Shown here piece after piece: positions 10,177 to 19,474 of a stretch of DNA of 64,000 nucleotides. A program made the position numbers and the translations under genes. Under the pieces are notes generated by a model. It made no database searches. It was given only the letters and a program-made list of their open reading frames with translations, and was not told the origin of the DNA. The stretch comes from CANDOC01 sp965261725. GTDB taxonomy: Bacteria; Pseudomonadota; Gammaproteobacteria; Pseudomonadales; Endozoicomonadaceae. The stretch covers positions 1 through 64,000 of the forward strand of contig CBDHDU010000016.1 in the NCBI GenBank assembly GCA_965261725.1, read 5' to 3'. Positions within the stretch are counted from its first letter, which is position 1. Every line of letters starts with the position of its first letter.

Positions 10177-10515
10177 TCACTGATCATCGGGAAACAGAAC
10201 AGGTATACGCTTGACCAGTCTGGCACTGTTGACACCTATGCGCTGCAAGGCGTGGTGATTTCCCCATTGTTCGCTGAATAACGGGTGTGTATTCGTTTTT
10301 TCATAATGCACCGTCACCCGGTCAACACCAATACCTATCCCAACATCAAGACTTGAGTTTTTGGCGGCATCACTTCCGGCAAGCCGGGGGTCTGTCTCAG
10401 CCACATCATTGATAACAAATGGCAACCCCTCTTCTTCAATGCCACAAAGTATCGGTTCCAACGATTGATGCTGAATACCGGGGCAACAATAGAGATGAAC
10501 AGCAACCTTATCCAT
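10177..10515 (-). CDS. Glycerol/propanediol dehydratase reactivase small (beta) subunit family protein
   Basis: A 112-residue protein resembling DhaG/GdrB/PduH, the small subunit of the chaperone that exchanges damaged B12 from diol or glycerol dehydratase. Matching features are GIEEEGLPF near the N-terminus, LDVGIGIG in the middle, and IGVNSARLVKRIPVLF at the C-terminus, with a length near the family norm of about 115-125. No dehydratase subunits, large reactivase subunit or microcompartment genes lie nearby, so it is an orphan here. It could serve a dehydratase encoded elsewhere or have a changed function. The fold assignment rests on motif recall. Confidence 0.7.
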   Translation of the reverse strand: MDKVAVHLYCCPGIQHQSLEPILCGIEEEGLPFVINDVAETDPRLAGSDAAKNSSLDVGIGIGVDRVTVHYEKTNTHPLFSEQWGNHHALQRIGVNSARLVKRIPVLFPDDQ

Positions 10516-10712
10516 ACTTCATACTCCTATCCCGTTGAGAAAGTATCGAACCGGTTACAGCGGATCTACGTGGGTACTGACTGCCTGAAGATTGCCGCAT
10601 CTGGTCACAATGTCGTAACGGGACACTGTTTCTAATGTCATCAAGGCTACTGAAAAGCAATAAGTGTATTTTTGACTTACATCAGTTAATACAACATCAC
10701 CATTAACATGGT

Positions 10713-12233
10713 TCAGTCAGTAAGATGAGACTGTGGAGAGTAAAGCTCTGCCTGATCAGGAAACCAGCGGGACGCCAGCCAACCACTCAACACTGCCGCA
10801 AGAAAAGCTGGCGGCAGTGTTTCAACAGCGGCAAAGTATGATCCGATATCCTCCAGCTGCTGTAATACCAGCTTACATACCAGAACCATCGCAAACCCGG
10901 TAAGCATAGAAGCAACTGCACCCGCCGATGAATAGCCTTTCCAGAACAACGACAACAGCACCATCGGGCAAAACGCAGCCGCAATGCCTGACCACCCCAG
11001 CATGGCAAACCAGAATACCGTCCGTTCCGGTGTTGTAACAGCGACCGCAATTGCCAGCGCCAGCGCTACAGCAGCAAGCACCCAGGTTAAACGACGGGAA
11101 AGCTGTGTCGCTTTTTTATCCGATATCTGTTTATGGGGTATTTGCTGAAAATAAAAATCCCAGATCAGTGAGCTGGAAGCCATTATCAGCAAAGAGGAAA
11201 TCGTTGACATAATTGCAGCAAGTACAGCAGCAATATACAGACCAGATAAAAAACCCGGCAGCAGGTTAGAGGCAGATAGCGATAAAACATTCTGGGCACC
11301 ATTGCCCAACACCTGTTCAGCAACATCAGATTCAGATGTAAAAATCACTCGACCGAGAATACCAATCATTACTGCAGCACAGTCAACAACCAGCGTATAA
11401 ATTAAGGCGACCCAGCGACCAGTGCGAATTTCACCCTGATCACGTATAGCAATAAACCGGCTGAAAACCTGTGGAGCGCCCAGATATCCCAAACCAACAG
11501 CCATTAAACCCAGAATCGTCAGCCCGTTCATCAGGTTGCTATCAGAGACACCCCAAACCTTCAGCAAGTTCGGGTCTATCGTACACAGTGCACAGGTAAG
11601 CTCGCGTGGGGTGAACGACAGCGAATACCAGCCAACAACCGGTAAAACACCTAACCCGACAAACATCACCAGACCCTGCAGCGTATCGGTCCATGCTACA
11701 GCCAAAAAACCACCTACAGAGCAATAGGCTGCCACAAACAGGAAACCAATAATGGCACCCGCATAATAATTCCATCCCAGAAACTGCTCAAAAGCAGAAC
11801 CTGTCGCATCAATTTCAGCGCTGATATAAATAACGGAAAAAACCGTCAGGGAAAGAGCCGATAATGATCGCAACAATGATCCGTGCTTATTGAATCGGTG
11901 GGCAAGATAATCTGTTACTGTAACGGCATTACAACTGTCCACTGCGGTTTTAAAACGTTCTGCCATTAAAAACCAGGCGACAAATACACCAAACACTTCC
12001 CCCAATGCAACCCAGAATGCGCTGAACCCAATCAACGCACCCAGGCCTGTCAGTCCCAGCAATAGCCAGGCAGATTCGGCCGTTGCCTGTGCGGAGAGTG
12101 CTGCGACCCATGAAGGTAACTGTTTACCACCTGTAAAAAAGTCGGCTACTGAGTTAATCCGCCGCGAAGCCAGCCAACCCAATATGCCGAGCCCTGAAAA
12201 ATACAGAATAAGGCTTACATAATCACCCAGCAT
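10713..12233 (-). CDS. Sodium:solute symporter, PutP-like (SSS family)
   Basis: A 506-residue protein with about 12-13 hydrophobic helices, matching the sodium/solute symporter family and closest by eye to sodium/proline symporters. Diagnostic stretches are SVADFFTGGKQLPSWVAALS near the N-terminus, QATAESAWLLLGLTG, and the conserved GYLGAPQVFSRFIAIRD around residue 255. It would import proline or a related amino acid with Na+. The transaminase gene lies 42 bases upstream in the same orientation, so the pair may form an operon for uptake and deamination of an amino compound. The true substrate cannot be fixed from sequence alone. Confidence 0.85.
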   Translation of the reverse strand: MLGDYVSLILYFSGLGILGWLASRRINSVADFFTGGKQLPSWVAALSAQATAESAWLLLGLTGLGALIGFSAFWVALGEVFGVFVAWFLMAERFKTAVDSCNAVTVTDYLAHRFNKHGSLLRSLSALSLTVFSVIYISAEIDATGSAFEQFLGWNYYAGAIIGFLFVAAYCSVGGFLAVAWTDTLQGLVMFVGLGVLPVVGWYSLSFTPRELTCALCTIDPNLLKVWGVSDSNLMNGLTILGLMAVGLGYLGAPQVFSRFIAIRDQGEIRTGRWVALIYTLVVDCAAVMIGILGRVIFTSESDVAEQVLGNGAQNVLSLSASNLLPGFLSGLYIAAVLAAIMSTISSLLIMASSSLIWDFYFQQIPHKQISDKKATQLSRRLTWVLAAVALALAIAVAVTTPERTVFWFAMLGWSGIAAAFCPMVLLSLFWKGYSSAGAVASMLTGFAMVLVCKLVLQQLEDIGSYFAAVETLPPAFLAAVLSGWLASRWFPDQAELYSPQSHLTD

Positions 12234-12275
12234 GGTGAAAATCTCTTAACCGCAATAGGTTCTCATGAAAGCGCT

Positions 12276-13592
12276 TTACGAGAATGTTCGACGGATAACT
12301 GTGGAAAAAATTTCCAGTATCCGCGCAATTTCATCCGGGGTAATAATCAACGGTGGGCACAAGGCAATCACATCGCCATTAGCCCGTACCAGCAACCCCT
12401 GATCAAAACACTCACGAAAGACCTGCCAAGCCCTTAATCCGGGCTGCGCCGGATCAGGCTCCAGCTCAATACCCGCCAATAGACCATAGTTACGGATATC
12501 AATAATGCCAGCCAAACCAGATAAACTGTGTACAGCCTGTTCCCACTGAGTATTCAGTGTATTGGCTCGGGTAAACAGCTGCTCACGTTGCATAATATCC
12601 AGCACAGCCAATGAGGCAGCACAGGCAGCCGGATTACCGGCGAAGGTATAGCCGTGATAGAACTCAATAAGTGTCCGGCTGGATTCAAGAAAGGTTTGAT
12701 GAATATGCTGCTGTACTAAGGTTGCGCCCAATGGAATAGTGCCATTCGTCAGGGCTTTCGCCGTTGTAATAATATCTGGCACTACACCAAAATTCGCCTC
12801 ACTGGAGAATGCTGCACCCAAACGCCCCATACTGGTGATCACTTCATCGACAATCAGTAAAATACCATGGGCGGTACAAATATCCCGAAGCTGCTTCAGA
12901 GTGCCCTGTGGTGGTATTCGTACACCTCCCGAACAGGCAATCGGTTCAACAATTACCGCGGCTATACGATGCCCGCCGACCTGATCAATAATTTCTTCCA
13001 GAGCATTGGCCTGAGCCGCATCTGCGGGCGGCAAGCCTCGAATAAAACGCTCATTCACTGCAGGCACTGGCAGTAATGATACATCCTGCAAGCGGTTTTT
13101 GATTAATTGGGAATTATTTGGAATACCACCAACAGAAAGCCCGCCAAAACCCGCACCATGATAACCAAGCCCCCGTCCTACCAGATGAGTACGTTCAGTA
13201 TCTCCACGCAACTGGTGATATGACAGGGCTATTTTCAGTGCCGTATCGCATGCTTCAGAACCGGAATTGCTGAAAAAAACCTGACTAAAACCTTTGGGTG
13301 CCAGAGAGCATAGTTTTTTAGCCAGCCGGAAGGCATCCGGGTGCCCCAGCTGAAAGCTGGGTGCATAGTCCAGCTGCTCCAGAGCATGCTGAACGGCAGC
13401 GACAATCTCCTGCCGCCCATGCCCCAGATTACTGCACCAAAGACCAGATATGCCATCCAGTATCTTCTGACCAGTATCGGTATAATAATAAACATCCTCT
13501 GCCTTATTTATTAGTCTGGGAGATTCTTTGAAGCGACGATTTGCGGTAAAAGGCATCCACCAGGCATTTAATTCGGCAGGGGTGATTGTCAT
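12276..13592 (-). CDS. Omega-amino acid:pyruvate aminotransferase (class III)
   Basis: A 438-residue PLP-dependent class III aminotransferase. It resembles beta-alanine:pyruvate transaminase: WWMPFTANRRFKESPRL at the N-terminus, DGISGLWCSNLGHGR, SGSEACDTALKIA, YHGAGFGGLSVGG, the PLP-Asp motif LLIVDEVITSMGRLG, and the PLP-Lys in TTAKALTNGTIPLGA. The ATG at 13592 is chosen because GAGG lies about 7 bases upstream and the family N-terminus begins there; an in-frame extension to 13655 adds an unlikely hydrophobic leader. Expected reaction: an omega-amino acid plus pyruvate gives a semialdehyde plus alanine. It is probably co-transcribed with the downstream symporter. Confidence 0.87.
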   Translation of the reverse strand: MTITPAELNAWWMPFTANRRFKESPRLINKAEDVYYYTDTGQKILDGISGLWCSNLGHGRQEIVAAVQHALEQLDYAPSFQLGHPDAFRLAKKLCSLAPKGFSQVFFSNSGSEACDTALKIALSYHQLRGDTERTHLVGRGLGYHGAGFGGLSVGGIPNNSQLIKNRLQDVSLLPVPAVNERFIRGLPPADAAQANALEEIIDQVGGHRIAAVIVEPIACSGGVRIPPQGTLKQLRDICTAHGILLIVDEVITSMGRLGAAFSSEANFGVVPDIITTAKALTNGTIPLGATLVQQHIHQTFLESSRTLIEFYHGYTFAGNPAACAASLAVLDIMQREQLFTRANTLNTQWEQAVHSLSGLAGIIDIRNYGLLAGIELEPDPAQPGLRAWQVFRECFDQGLLVRANGDVIALCPPLIITPDEIARILEIFSTVIRRTFS

Positions 13593-13711
13593 TACAAACC
13601 TCGTGCTGACTACTTCCATGAAAAGGAAAAGGGATACGACAGCAATTGTAGACAATCACCCCGTGAGTCAATTAACTTCATCAAACAGACTCTATATTGA
13701 AAATTTAATAA

Positions 13712-14827
13712 TCAAATGGAGACATCAACAACAATCAGTGAAACACTCCTCTTAGGATAGTGAGGTAACAACCAACCCATATTAATGGCTTCGATCGTTT
13801 TTTGTGCAGGTATAGAATTATACCTAGCCCTGAGTGGACCCAGTTCAGACAAACCAAACTCTTTAGCTGATCCTTCAAAGTCATTCGTCTGAGCAGTACC
13901 TAAAACACCAAGATTGATCGTTTTCGCTCCCTCTTTAGGAGCCCGCCCCTGATGCACCAAAGCTAACCGTTCAAATACATCCACCGACGTACACCCTTGC
14001 CCTAATTTGACCAGTTCGTATGCATGAAGAGAAACACCTGTAGTAAAGAGGTAAACTCTTGATGAACATTCAAGCTTGACTATTGAAGCTTCTGAGAACG
14101 GTTGGGAAGAATTTTTACGCATGCAAGTGGAGATTGTGTCCTCATACATAGTCAGTGCTAATTCAAAATCAGCTTTTTTCTGCAATTGCTTATGCTTCCT
14201 AAAAGCTAAAAATTCACGACATGAAAAGGGTTTGGTTCCAGGCTCGCCAACTTCTATGCCCTCCATTAAGCCACCAAAGCAATGAATTTTATTATTCTGT
14301 ATCAATGCCTTGACGCCTTCTTCATCAGCCGGAATTTCAGCGGGCACAATAATCACACCACAATTGCCCTCAATACTAACACTCAGTTCTGTCGGAGAAA
14401 CAAACTCCACGGCTGCCATAGAAAGTGTAATGTCTTCTTTCTCAGAATTGATTGCACTTTGAGTCACTGCTACAGCGCTACCAATGTCCATTTCAATGAT
14501 TAACTGCGCCAGAGAATGCGCTTGCGCCGCGCCTTCCTCAGAATGACTTTCTGTAACTGCCAGCTTGGTTGGAGTCATTACAGCCCGAGTCAGGTTAGTA
14601 TTTCCTGCTGGCGCATAACTTCCGGCCGTTCCGTTTACTCCAAGCTCTCTAATAGTGAATATTCTTGCAGAATGAAAAAAATCAGCAGGCTGAATACTTT
14701 CTTCAGCTTTTCCCTCTGTCGCGCTCCCATAATTGTTAAGAACCGATGGCAGATCAACAACTGGTGGGTTAAATGCATGGGCCAGATAAGAGATAACAAT
14801 AAAACAGGCAGCTAGGAACCAACGCAT
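13712..14827 (-). CDS. Hypothetical secreted protein
   Basis: A 371-residue protein that I do not recognise. It starts with a clear Sec signal peptide (MRWFLAACFIVISYLAHA, cleavage likely after AHA-F). The mature part holds several cysteines (for example NCGVIIV, KIHCFGG, SCREFLAF, STCMRK) that could form periplasmic disulfides. No catalytic motif or membrane segment is visible after the leader. It is flanked by the transaminase (same strand) and the divergent rlmA gene; its promoter should lie in the 177 bases before rlmA. A secreted, lineage-specific role is a guess. Confidence 0.6.
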   Translation of the reverse strand: MRWFLAACFIVISYLAHAFNPPVVDLPSVLNNYGSATEGKAEESIQPADFFHSARIFTIRELGVNGTAGSYAPAGNTNLTRAVMTPTKLAVTESHSEEGAAQAHSLAQLIIEMDIGSAVAVTQSAINSEKEDITLSMAAVEFVSPTELSVSIEGNCGVIIVPAEIPADEEGVKALIQNNKIHCFGGLMEGIEVGEPGTKPFSCREFLAFRKHKQLQKKADFELALTMYEDTISTCMRKNSSQPFSEASIVKLECSSRVYLFTTGVSLHAYELVKLGQGCTSVDVFERLALVHQGRAPKEGAKTINLGVLGTAQTNDFEGSAKEFGLSELGPLRARYNSIPAQKTIEAINMGWLLPHYPKRSVSLIVVDVSI

Positions 14828-15004
14828 AAAGACTCCTCCGGTCTGACAATAAATTCAGAAGGCTTAATTTTAATAAATCTACAGTTAGAGCGCTCAAATA
14901 AGATGATCACATTTGCGTGATTAATCACTTCCAATCACAATATAGCTGTTAACTCATGCTGGCGCTTGTTCTGGCGCTGACTCTCTTCTCTCAGATTACT
15001 CAAC

Positions 15005-15838
15005 ATGTCCAACTATCTTTCCTGCCCTATCTGTAAGAATTCTTTAGCCACATCGGATACTGGTGTGCTATGCACAAAAAATCACAGTTTTGACCTTGCC
15101 CGTCAGGGCTATATCAACCTACTTCCTAGCCATCGCAAGCGCAGTGCTGATCCTGGGGATAACAAACTGATGGTCAATGCCCGCAGCCGGTTTCTGGATA
15201 TAGGTTGTTACAATAAGCCGGCGTCACAGCTGACAGATAAGGCTAAACAACTGCTTAAAGAAAGCCTTGATAGCCACCCAACTATTCTTGATGCTGGGTG
15301 CGGTGAAGGTTATTACACGACGCTTATACGACAGCTAACAAATGTCGAGACCTGTGGCCTTGATATTTCAAAAAACGCGATTCAGGCCTGCTGCCGCCGC
15401 AGCAAAGAGATAACCTGGTTGGTTGCCAGTGTCAGCGATATGCCGGTTGCTGATCACAGCATGAATATCATTGTCAGTGTTTTTTCACGTATCGACTGGA
15501 GTGAATTCAGCCGGGTATTAAAACCGGGCGGTTCGGTGCTGGTGCTGAGCCCCGGGAAAGACCACTTACTGGAGTTACGACAAGCAATTTATGGGCAGGT
15601 AAGACCTTACGAAACAAACAAACTACTGAAAGAACTACCGGAAAATATTCAGTTGGAATCTGTAGTACCGGTTCAGGATCAGTTTCAGCTCAATTCTCAG
15701 GAGTCTATCCAGGATCTGCTGGCAATGACGCCCCATTACTGGTATATCAAGCCGGAACAACGGGAGCGTCTGGAAAAGCTGGACTCACTGCAATGCTCAC
15801 TGGATATGCAGCTTTTTCACTTCCGTTATCAGCCCTGA
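15005..15838 (+). CDS. rlmA: 23S rRNA (guanine-N1)-methyltransferase RlmA-type
   Basis: A 277-residue SAM-dependent methyltransferase expected to methylate G745 of 23S rRNA (RlmA-I type). The N-terminal zinc-binding knuckle is visible (CPICKNS, then CTKNHSFD), followed by the family signature ARQGYINLLP and the loop RKRSADPGDNKLMVNAR. The SAM-binding motif I is ILDAGCGEGYYTT around residue 97, with the substrate-proximal VFSRIDWSEFSRVLKPGG later. The length fits the family. The start is the ATG after a leader with no strong ribosome site. It is a monocistronic-looking gene between the secreted orphan and yhhQ. Confidence 0.9.
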   Translation: MSNYLSCPICKNSLATSDTGVLCTKNHSFDLARQGYINLLPSHRKRSADPGDNKLMVNARSRFLDIGCYNKPASQLTDKAKQLLKESLDSHPTILDAGCGEGYYTTLIRQLTNVETCGLDISKNAIQACCRRSKEITWLVASVSDMPVADHSMNIIVSVFSRIDWSEFSRVLKPGGSVLVLSPGKDHLLELRQAIYGQVRPYETNKLLKELPENIQLESVVPVQDQFQLNSQESIQDLLAMTPHYWYIKPEQRERLEKLDSLQCSLDMQLFHFRYQP

Positions 15839-15868
15839 GCCTTCAGATTCAGGACTGACAAATAATAT

Positions 15869-16522
15869 CTATGCTGGCTGTCGCTGTGCCCGACCGGCCA
15901 GCAGCGCCATAATTCTGTTCAGCACCACACCATACAATGGCAGGAAGAACAGCAAGCTGACAGTCAGTTTGGTCGCCGCATCAACGGTCGCAATCTCAAC
16001 CCAGTTTGCGGCCATAAAGGCATCACCCGAACCGTAGAAGGCCAATCCGAAAAAACTGAAGGTATCAATAATATTACCGAAGACCGTTGAACAGGCCGGA
16101 GCAACCCACCAGGCTTTGAGCTGTCGCAGGCGATTAAAGACATAAATATCCAGAATCTGCCCGATCAGATAAGACGCAAAGCTGGCAAACGCGATCCGAG
16201 CGACAAACACATTGAATTCCATCAATGCAGTCGCCCCCTGAAACACACCTTCACTGAATAGGACTGAAATCGCATAGGAAATCAGTAACGCCGGAAACAT
16301 GGCATAGAAAATAATTCTTCTGGCAGGTTCTGCACCAAATAACCGCACGGTCAGATCAGTCGCCAGAAAAATAAACGGGAAGGTAAACGCGCCCCAGGTG
16401 GTATGAAAACCCAGAAACTCAAAAGGAATCTGCACCAGATAATTACTGGCACTGATAATGGCAATATGAAACAGGGAAAGAATAATAAGGCAGCGTTTGA
16501 GCTGAAAAGCACTCAGGTTCAT
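15869..16522 (-). CDS. yhhQ: Queuosine precursor transporter YhhQ
   Basis: A 217-residue inner-membrane protein with about six hydrophobic helices, matching the YhhQ family (7-cyano-7-deazaguanine / 7-aminomethyl-7-deazaguanine uptake for queuosine synthesis). Signature stretches are FTFPFIFLATDLTVRLFGA, FASYLIGQILDIYVFNRLR and STVFGNIIDTFSFFGLAFYG, including the conserved acidic and Asn residues. AGGA lies about 8 bases before the ATG. I looked for a preQ1 riboswitch upstream and saw none matching the class I pattern. It converges on rlmA. Confidence 0.9.
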   Translation of the reverse strand: MNLSAFQLKRCLIILSLFHIAIISASNYLVQIPFEFLGFHTTWGAFTFPFIFLATDLTVRLFGAEPARRIIFYAMFPALLISYAISVLFSEGVFQGATALMEFNVFVARIAFASFASYLIGQILDIYVFNRLRQLKAWWVAPACSTVFGNIIDTFSFFGLAFYGSGDAFMAANWVEIATVDAATKLTVSLLFFLPLYGVVLNRIMALLAGRAQRQPA

Positions 16523-16801
16523 TAATAATCCTTTTTAATGGAGGTAAGGGAACTCGAAGGGCGCGATTTTAGACATGCCCTATAGAATTTTCAATGGCAA
16601 CACACAGCGGTTTATCACACTGGTTACTTGTATTTGAGCGGACAAATATACGCGACAAGCTCTCGCTCATCACTTCCTGACTGCAACTCAGGTAAATCAA
16701 TTCCAGACAAATAGTCAGGCATATTGGAAATACCGATACCACGAGGCCATAGCAAGAAGCCAATATAACTTGGCACCCGCCTCCTTGTTACTTTAAATAT
16801 A

Positions 16802-17256
16802 TTATTTGGCGATATCCTTCAACAAACAATCCCGCGCATCATTCAGGCGTGCCGCCAACCCTGCGGTTCCTCCTTTATCCGGATGTACTTTGCCAATCAG
16901 TTTTCGGTGAGATTCTATAATGTCCTGTCGAGAAGGGTTCATCCCCAGCCCGAGAATTTCTCTGGCCTCTTCGACCGTCATCGTTTGTTGAGGGTTGCCA
17001 GATTGCCGTTTACCAAAAAACCAGACAGCTGCCTGATAGACTGAGCCCATAGCGCCAGACTTAAACCCCGTCGCAATATCGGTACAATGGCAAACAGCAG
17101 ACCGGTCAGCGCCCCTCGCGGACCGGCCAGTAACAATGAAATGCCCACCAGCATGACCACAATCATGCCAAACTGAAACTGGGTCAGTTTCCCTCGCCGA
17201 AAGAGACTGTAAAGCCACCAGGCAATCCCCAGAACCAGTAGCAATAAAATAATCAA
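16802..17256 (-). pseudogene. Membrane-anchored J-domain (Tim14-like) protein split by a frame change
   Basis: Two frames together make one short J-protein. Frame one starts at a TTG at 17256 (AGGGA about 8 bases upstream) and encodes two hydrophobic helices followed by LRRGLSLALWAQSIRQLSG. Frame two encodes GKRQSGNPQQTMTVEEAREI and a C-terminal J domain with the HPD motif (GKVHPDKGGT). They join exactly if the six-T run on the coding strand (plus 17015-17020) is seven T long, or if ribosomes slip back one base at T TTT TTG. Such proteins would help DnaK at the inner membrane. It begins 31 bases after sdaA and may share its transcript. Sequencing error, true mutation and programmed slippage cannot be told apart here. 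Confidence 0.65.
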
Positions 17257-17286
17257 TCCTGCTTCCCTCTTGACGGGTATTCCGGC

Positions 17287-18666
17287 TCAACACAACACAA
17301 CATTAACAGCCAGACCACCCAAAGCCGTTTCTTTATATTTAGAACGCATATCTTCTCCGGTCTGGCGCATGGTTTCAATCACCGAATCAAGCGACACCCG
17401 ATGAATACCATCGCCACGCAAAGCTAAACGGGCAGCATTAATCGCTTTAATTGCGCCCATGGTGTTACGTTCAATGCAAGGCACTTGAACCAATCCACCG
17501 ATAGGATCGCAGGTCATACCCAGATTATGCTCCATCCCAATTTCGGCAGCATTTTCGATTTGCTCATTAGTGCCGCCCATAACCGCAGCCAGACCTGCTG
17601 CTGCCATAGAACATGCTACGCCTATTTCACCCTGACAACCCATTTCAGCTGCAGATATAGAAGCATTCTTCTTATACAGCATGCCGATTGCAGCAGCTGT
17701 TGCCAGAAAAGTGCAGATACCTTTTTCATCAGCGCCCTGCACAAACCGCTTGTAATAAGCGAGTACAGCAGGAATAACCCCTGCAGCACCATTCGTAGGT
17801 GAGGTCACTACCCTGCTGCCTGATGCATTTTCTTCGTTAACCGCCAGTGCAAACAGGCTGACCCAATCCATGGTCGTTAACGGGTCTTTTAATGCCTGCT
17901 CAGGATGATTTCTTAAATCCTGATAAATGGCCGCTGCACGTCGTTCAACATTAAGCCCGCCGGGCAATGTGCCTTCTTTTCTACAACCGCGTTCAATACA
18001 CTGCTCCATCACATGCCAGATATGCAGTAGCTTGGTTTCCAGCGGAAAGTCATCACCATGAATCGCTTTGTCATTGGCCTGAACCAGCTCCGCAATTGTC
18101 AGATTATGCTGTGCGCACAAAGCCAACAATTCAGCGGCAGATTCAAAGGCATAGGGAATCGGAATGGTGCCACCTTCCGTTTCGGCTTCCTGCTCAGTTT
18201 CACTGACAATAAACCCACCGCCGACAGAGAACCAGGTTTCCCGGTGAAACTCGATTCCCTGATCATCCAGTGCACAGAGAGTCATTCCATTCGGGTGCTG
18301 TGGTAAGTAGGTCTGACCTTCAAAAGCAATATGCTGATCGGGCAAAAAATCAATTTCTTTTTCGCCTGCCAGCTTCAGTGTATGAATAGTGCGGATTTGC
18401 TGATAGAGACTATCAGCATGCTCCGGTTCTATTTCATCCGGATGTTCACCACAGAGCCCCAGCAATACAGCCTTATCCGTCGCATGGCCGATACCGGTCA
18501 GAGCCAGCGCACCATACAGGTGAACCCTGACCTGATCAGTTTCCTGCAACATCCCGGTTGCCTGTAGCTGTTCAACAAACCGGCAGGCAGCCCACATTGG
18601 CCCCACCGTATGGGAGCTGGAAGGCCCCAGTCCGATTTTGAACAGGTCAAATATACTCAGGGACAT
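17287..18666 (-). CDS. sdaA: L-serine ammonia-lyase, iron-sulfur type
   Basis: A 459-residue single-chain L-serine dehydratase that converts L-serine to pyruvate and ammonia. The N-terminal beta domain has the hallmark GLGPSSSHTVGPM. The alpha domain has SPTNGAAGVIPAVLAYY, EMGCQGEIGVACSMAA and MTCDPIGGLVQVPCIERN, which carry the cysteines for the oxygen-sensitive [4Fe-4S] cluster. Length fits the bacterial family (about 455-460). It is divergent from aat and followed closely by the J-domain gene. Confidence 0.95.
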   Translation of the reverse strand: MSLSIFDLFKIGLGPSSSHTVGPMWAACRFVEQLQATGMLQETDQVRVHLYGALALTGIGHATDKAVLLGLCGEHPDEIEPEHADSLYQQIRTIHTLKLAGEKEIDFLPDQHIAFEGQTYLPQHPNGMTLCALDDQGIEFHRETWFSVGGGFIVSETEQEAETEGGTIPIPYAFESAAELLALCAQHNLTIAELVQANDKAIHGDDFPLETKLLHIWHVMEQCIERGCRKEGTLPGGLNVERRAAAIYQDLRNHPEQALKDPLTTMDWVSLFALAVNEENASGSRVVTSPTNGAAGVIPAVLAYYKRFVQGADEKGICTFLATAAAIGMLYKKNASISAAEMGCQGEIGVACSMAAAGLAAVMGGTNEQIENAAEIGMEHNLGMTCDPIGGLVQVPCIERNTMGAIKAINAARLALRGDGIHRVSLDSVIETMRQTGEDMRSKYKETALGGLAVNVVLC

Positions 18667-18760
18667 AGAATATTACCTATTTCCTTTCAATAAACTCACG
18701 CTATGAGTTTATGATAGGAGCATTACGCCATAAGCACCCGATCACTTGCCACGCCATAGT

Positions 18761-19474
18761 ATGACTTTTTTAACTCATCTTGATGATAATTCAGTGTTTT
18801 TCCCCCATCCTGACCGGGCGCTGGATGACCCCAACGGGCTGCTTGCACTCGGCGGTAACCTGAATATCGATACCCTGTTACGGGCATATAGTCAGGGTAT
18901 ATTCCCGTGGTTCAGCGAAGGTGACCCGATTTTATGGTGGTCCCCTGCTCCCCGGATGGTAATAAAGCCTGACAACATGCATGTATCACGTTCTCTGCGG
19001 AAGCTTGTCAGGCAGGAAAATTATCGTTATTGCTTCGACAGTGCTTTTGAACAGGTGATTTCTCATTGTGCCACCTGTCGCTCTGAAGGCACATGGATTA
19101 CCAGCGAAATGCAGCAGGCTTATATTAATATGCATCAGGCCGGTCATGCCCATTCCGTTGAAATATGGCAGGAAGAGGAATTAGTCGGCGGGCTGTATGG
19201 CATTGCTATCGGGCGTATTTTTTTTGGTGAGTCGATGTTCAGCCTGCAACCTAATGCCTCTAAGCTGGCTTTTTATCATTTAACGTCCCATCTGGCTGAA
19301 AAGGGATTTCAGTTGATTGACTGCCAGATGGAAACGGATCACCTGCGCTCACTTGGAGCTGTGACGATGGAACGTGAAGAATTTCTGGAGCAGCTGGAAC
19401 GAGGATGTAAACCACCCATCTCTCCAGCATCATGGGCAGATAACACGGATCGCTCAGATGACAGTGACACATAA
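18761..19474 (+). CDS. aat: Leucyl/phenylalanyl-tRNA--protein transferase
   Basis: A 237-residue enzyme that adds Leu or Phe from charged tRNA to the N-terminus of proteins starting with Arg or Lys, marking them for ClpS/ClpAP. Signature regions are DPNGLLALGGNL, YSQGIFPWF, WWSPAPRMV, EGTWITSEM and GESMFSLQPNASK. ATG 18761 is preferred over an in-frame TTG at 18746. The end overlaps the next gene bpt by 17 bases, so the two are an operon and act in the same N-degron pathway; clpS and clpA lie just downstream on the other strand. Confidence 0.93.
   Translation: MTFLTHLDDNSVFFPHPDRALDDPNGLLALGGNLNIDTLLRAYSQGIFPWFSEGDPILWWSPAPRMVIKPDNMHVSRSLRKLVRQENYRYCFDSAFEQVISHCATCRSEGTWITSEMQQAYINMHQAGHAHSVEIWQEEELVGGLYGIAIGRIFFGESMFSLQPNASKLAFYHLTSHLAEKGFQLIDCQMETDHLRSLGAVTMEREEFLEQLERGCKPPISPASWADNTDRSDDSDT

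Noticed and set aside
16523..16570. Possible preQ1 riboswitch upstream of yhhQ
   Set aside because: The short leader lacks the class I stem and the A-rich tail; only a ribosome site is visible.
16569..16763. 64-codon minus-strand open frame between yhhQ and the J-domain gene
   Set aside because: No domain, no clear ribosome site and irregular composition; it could be a small lineage-specific gene but I cannot support it.
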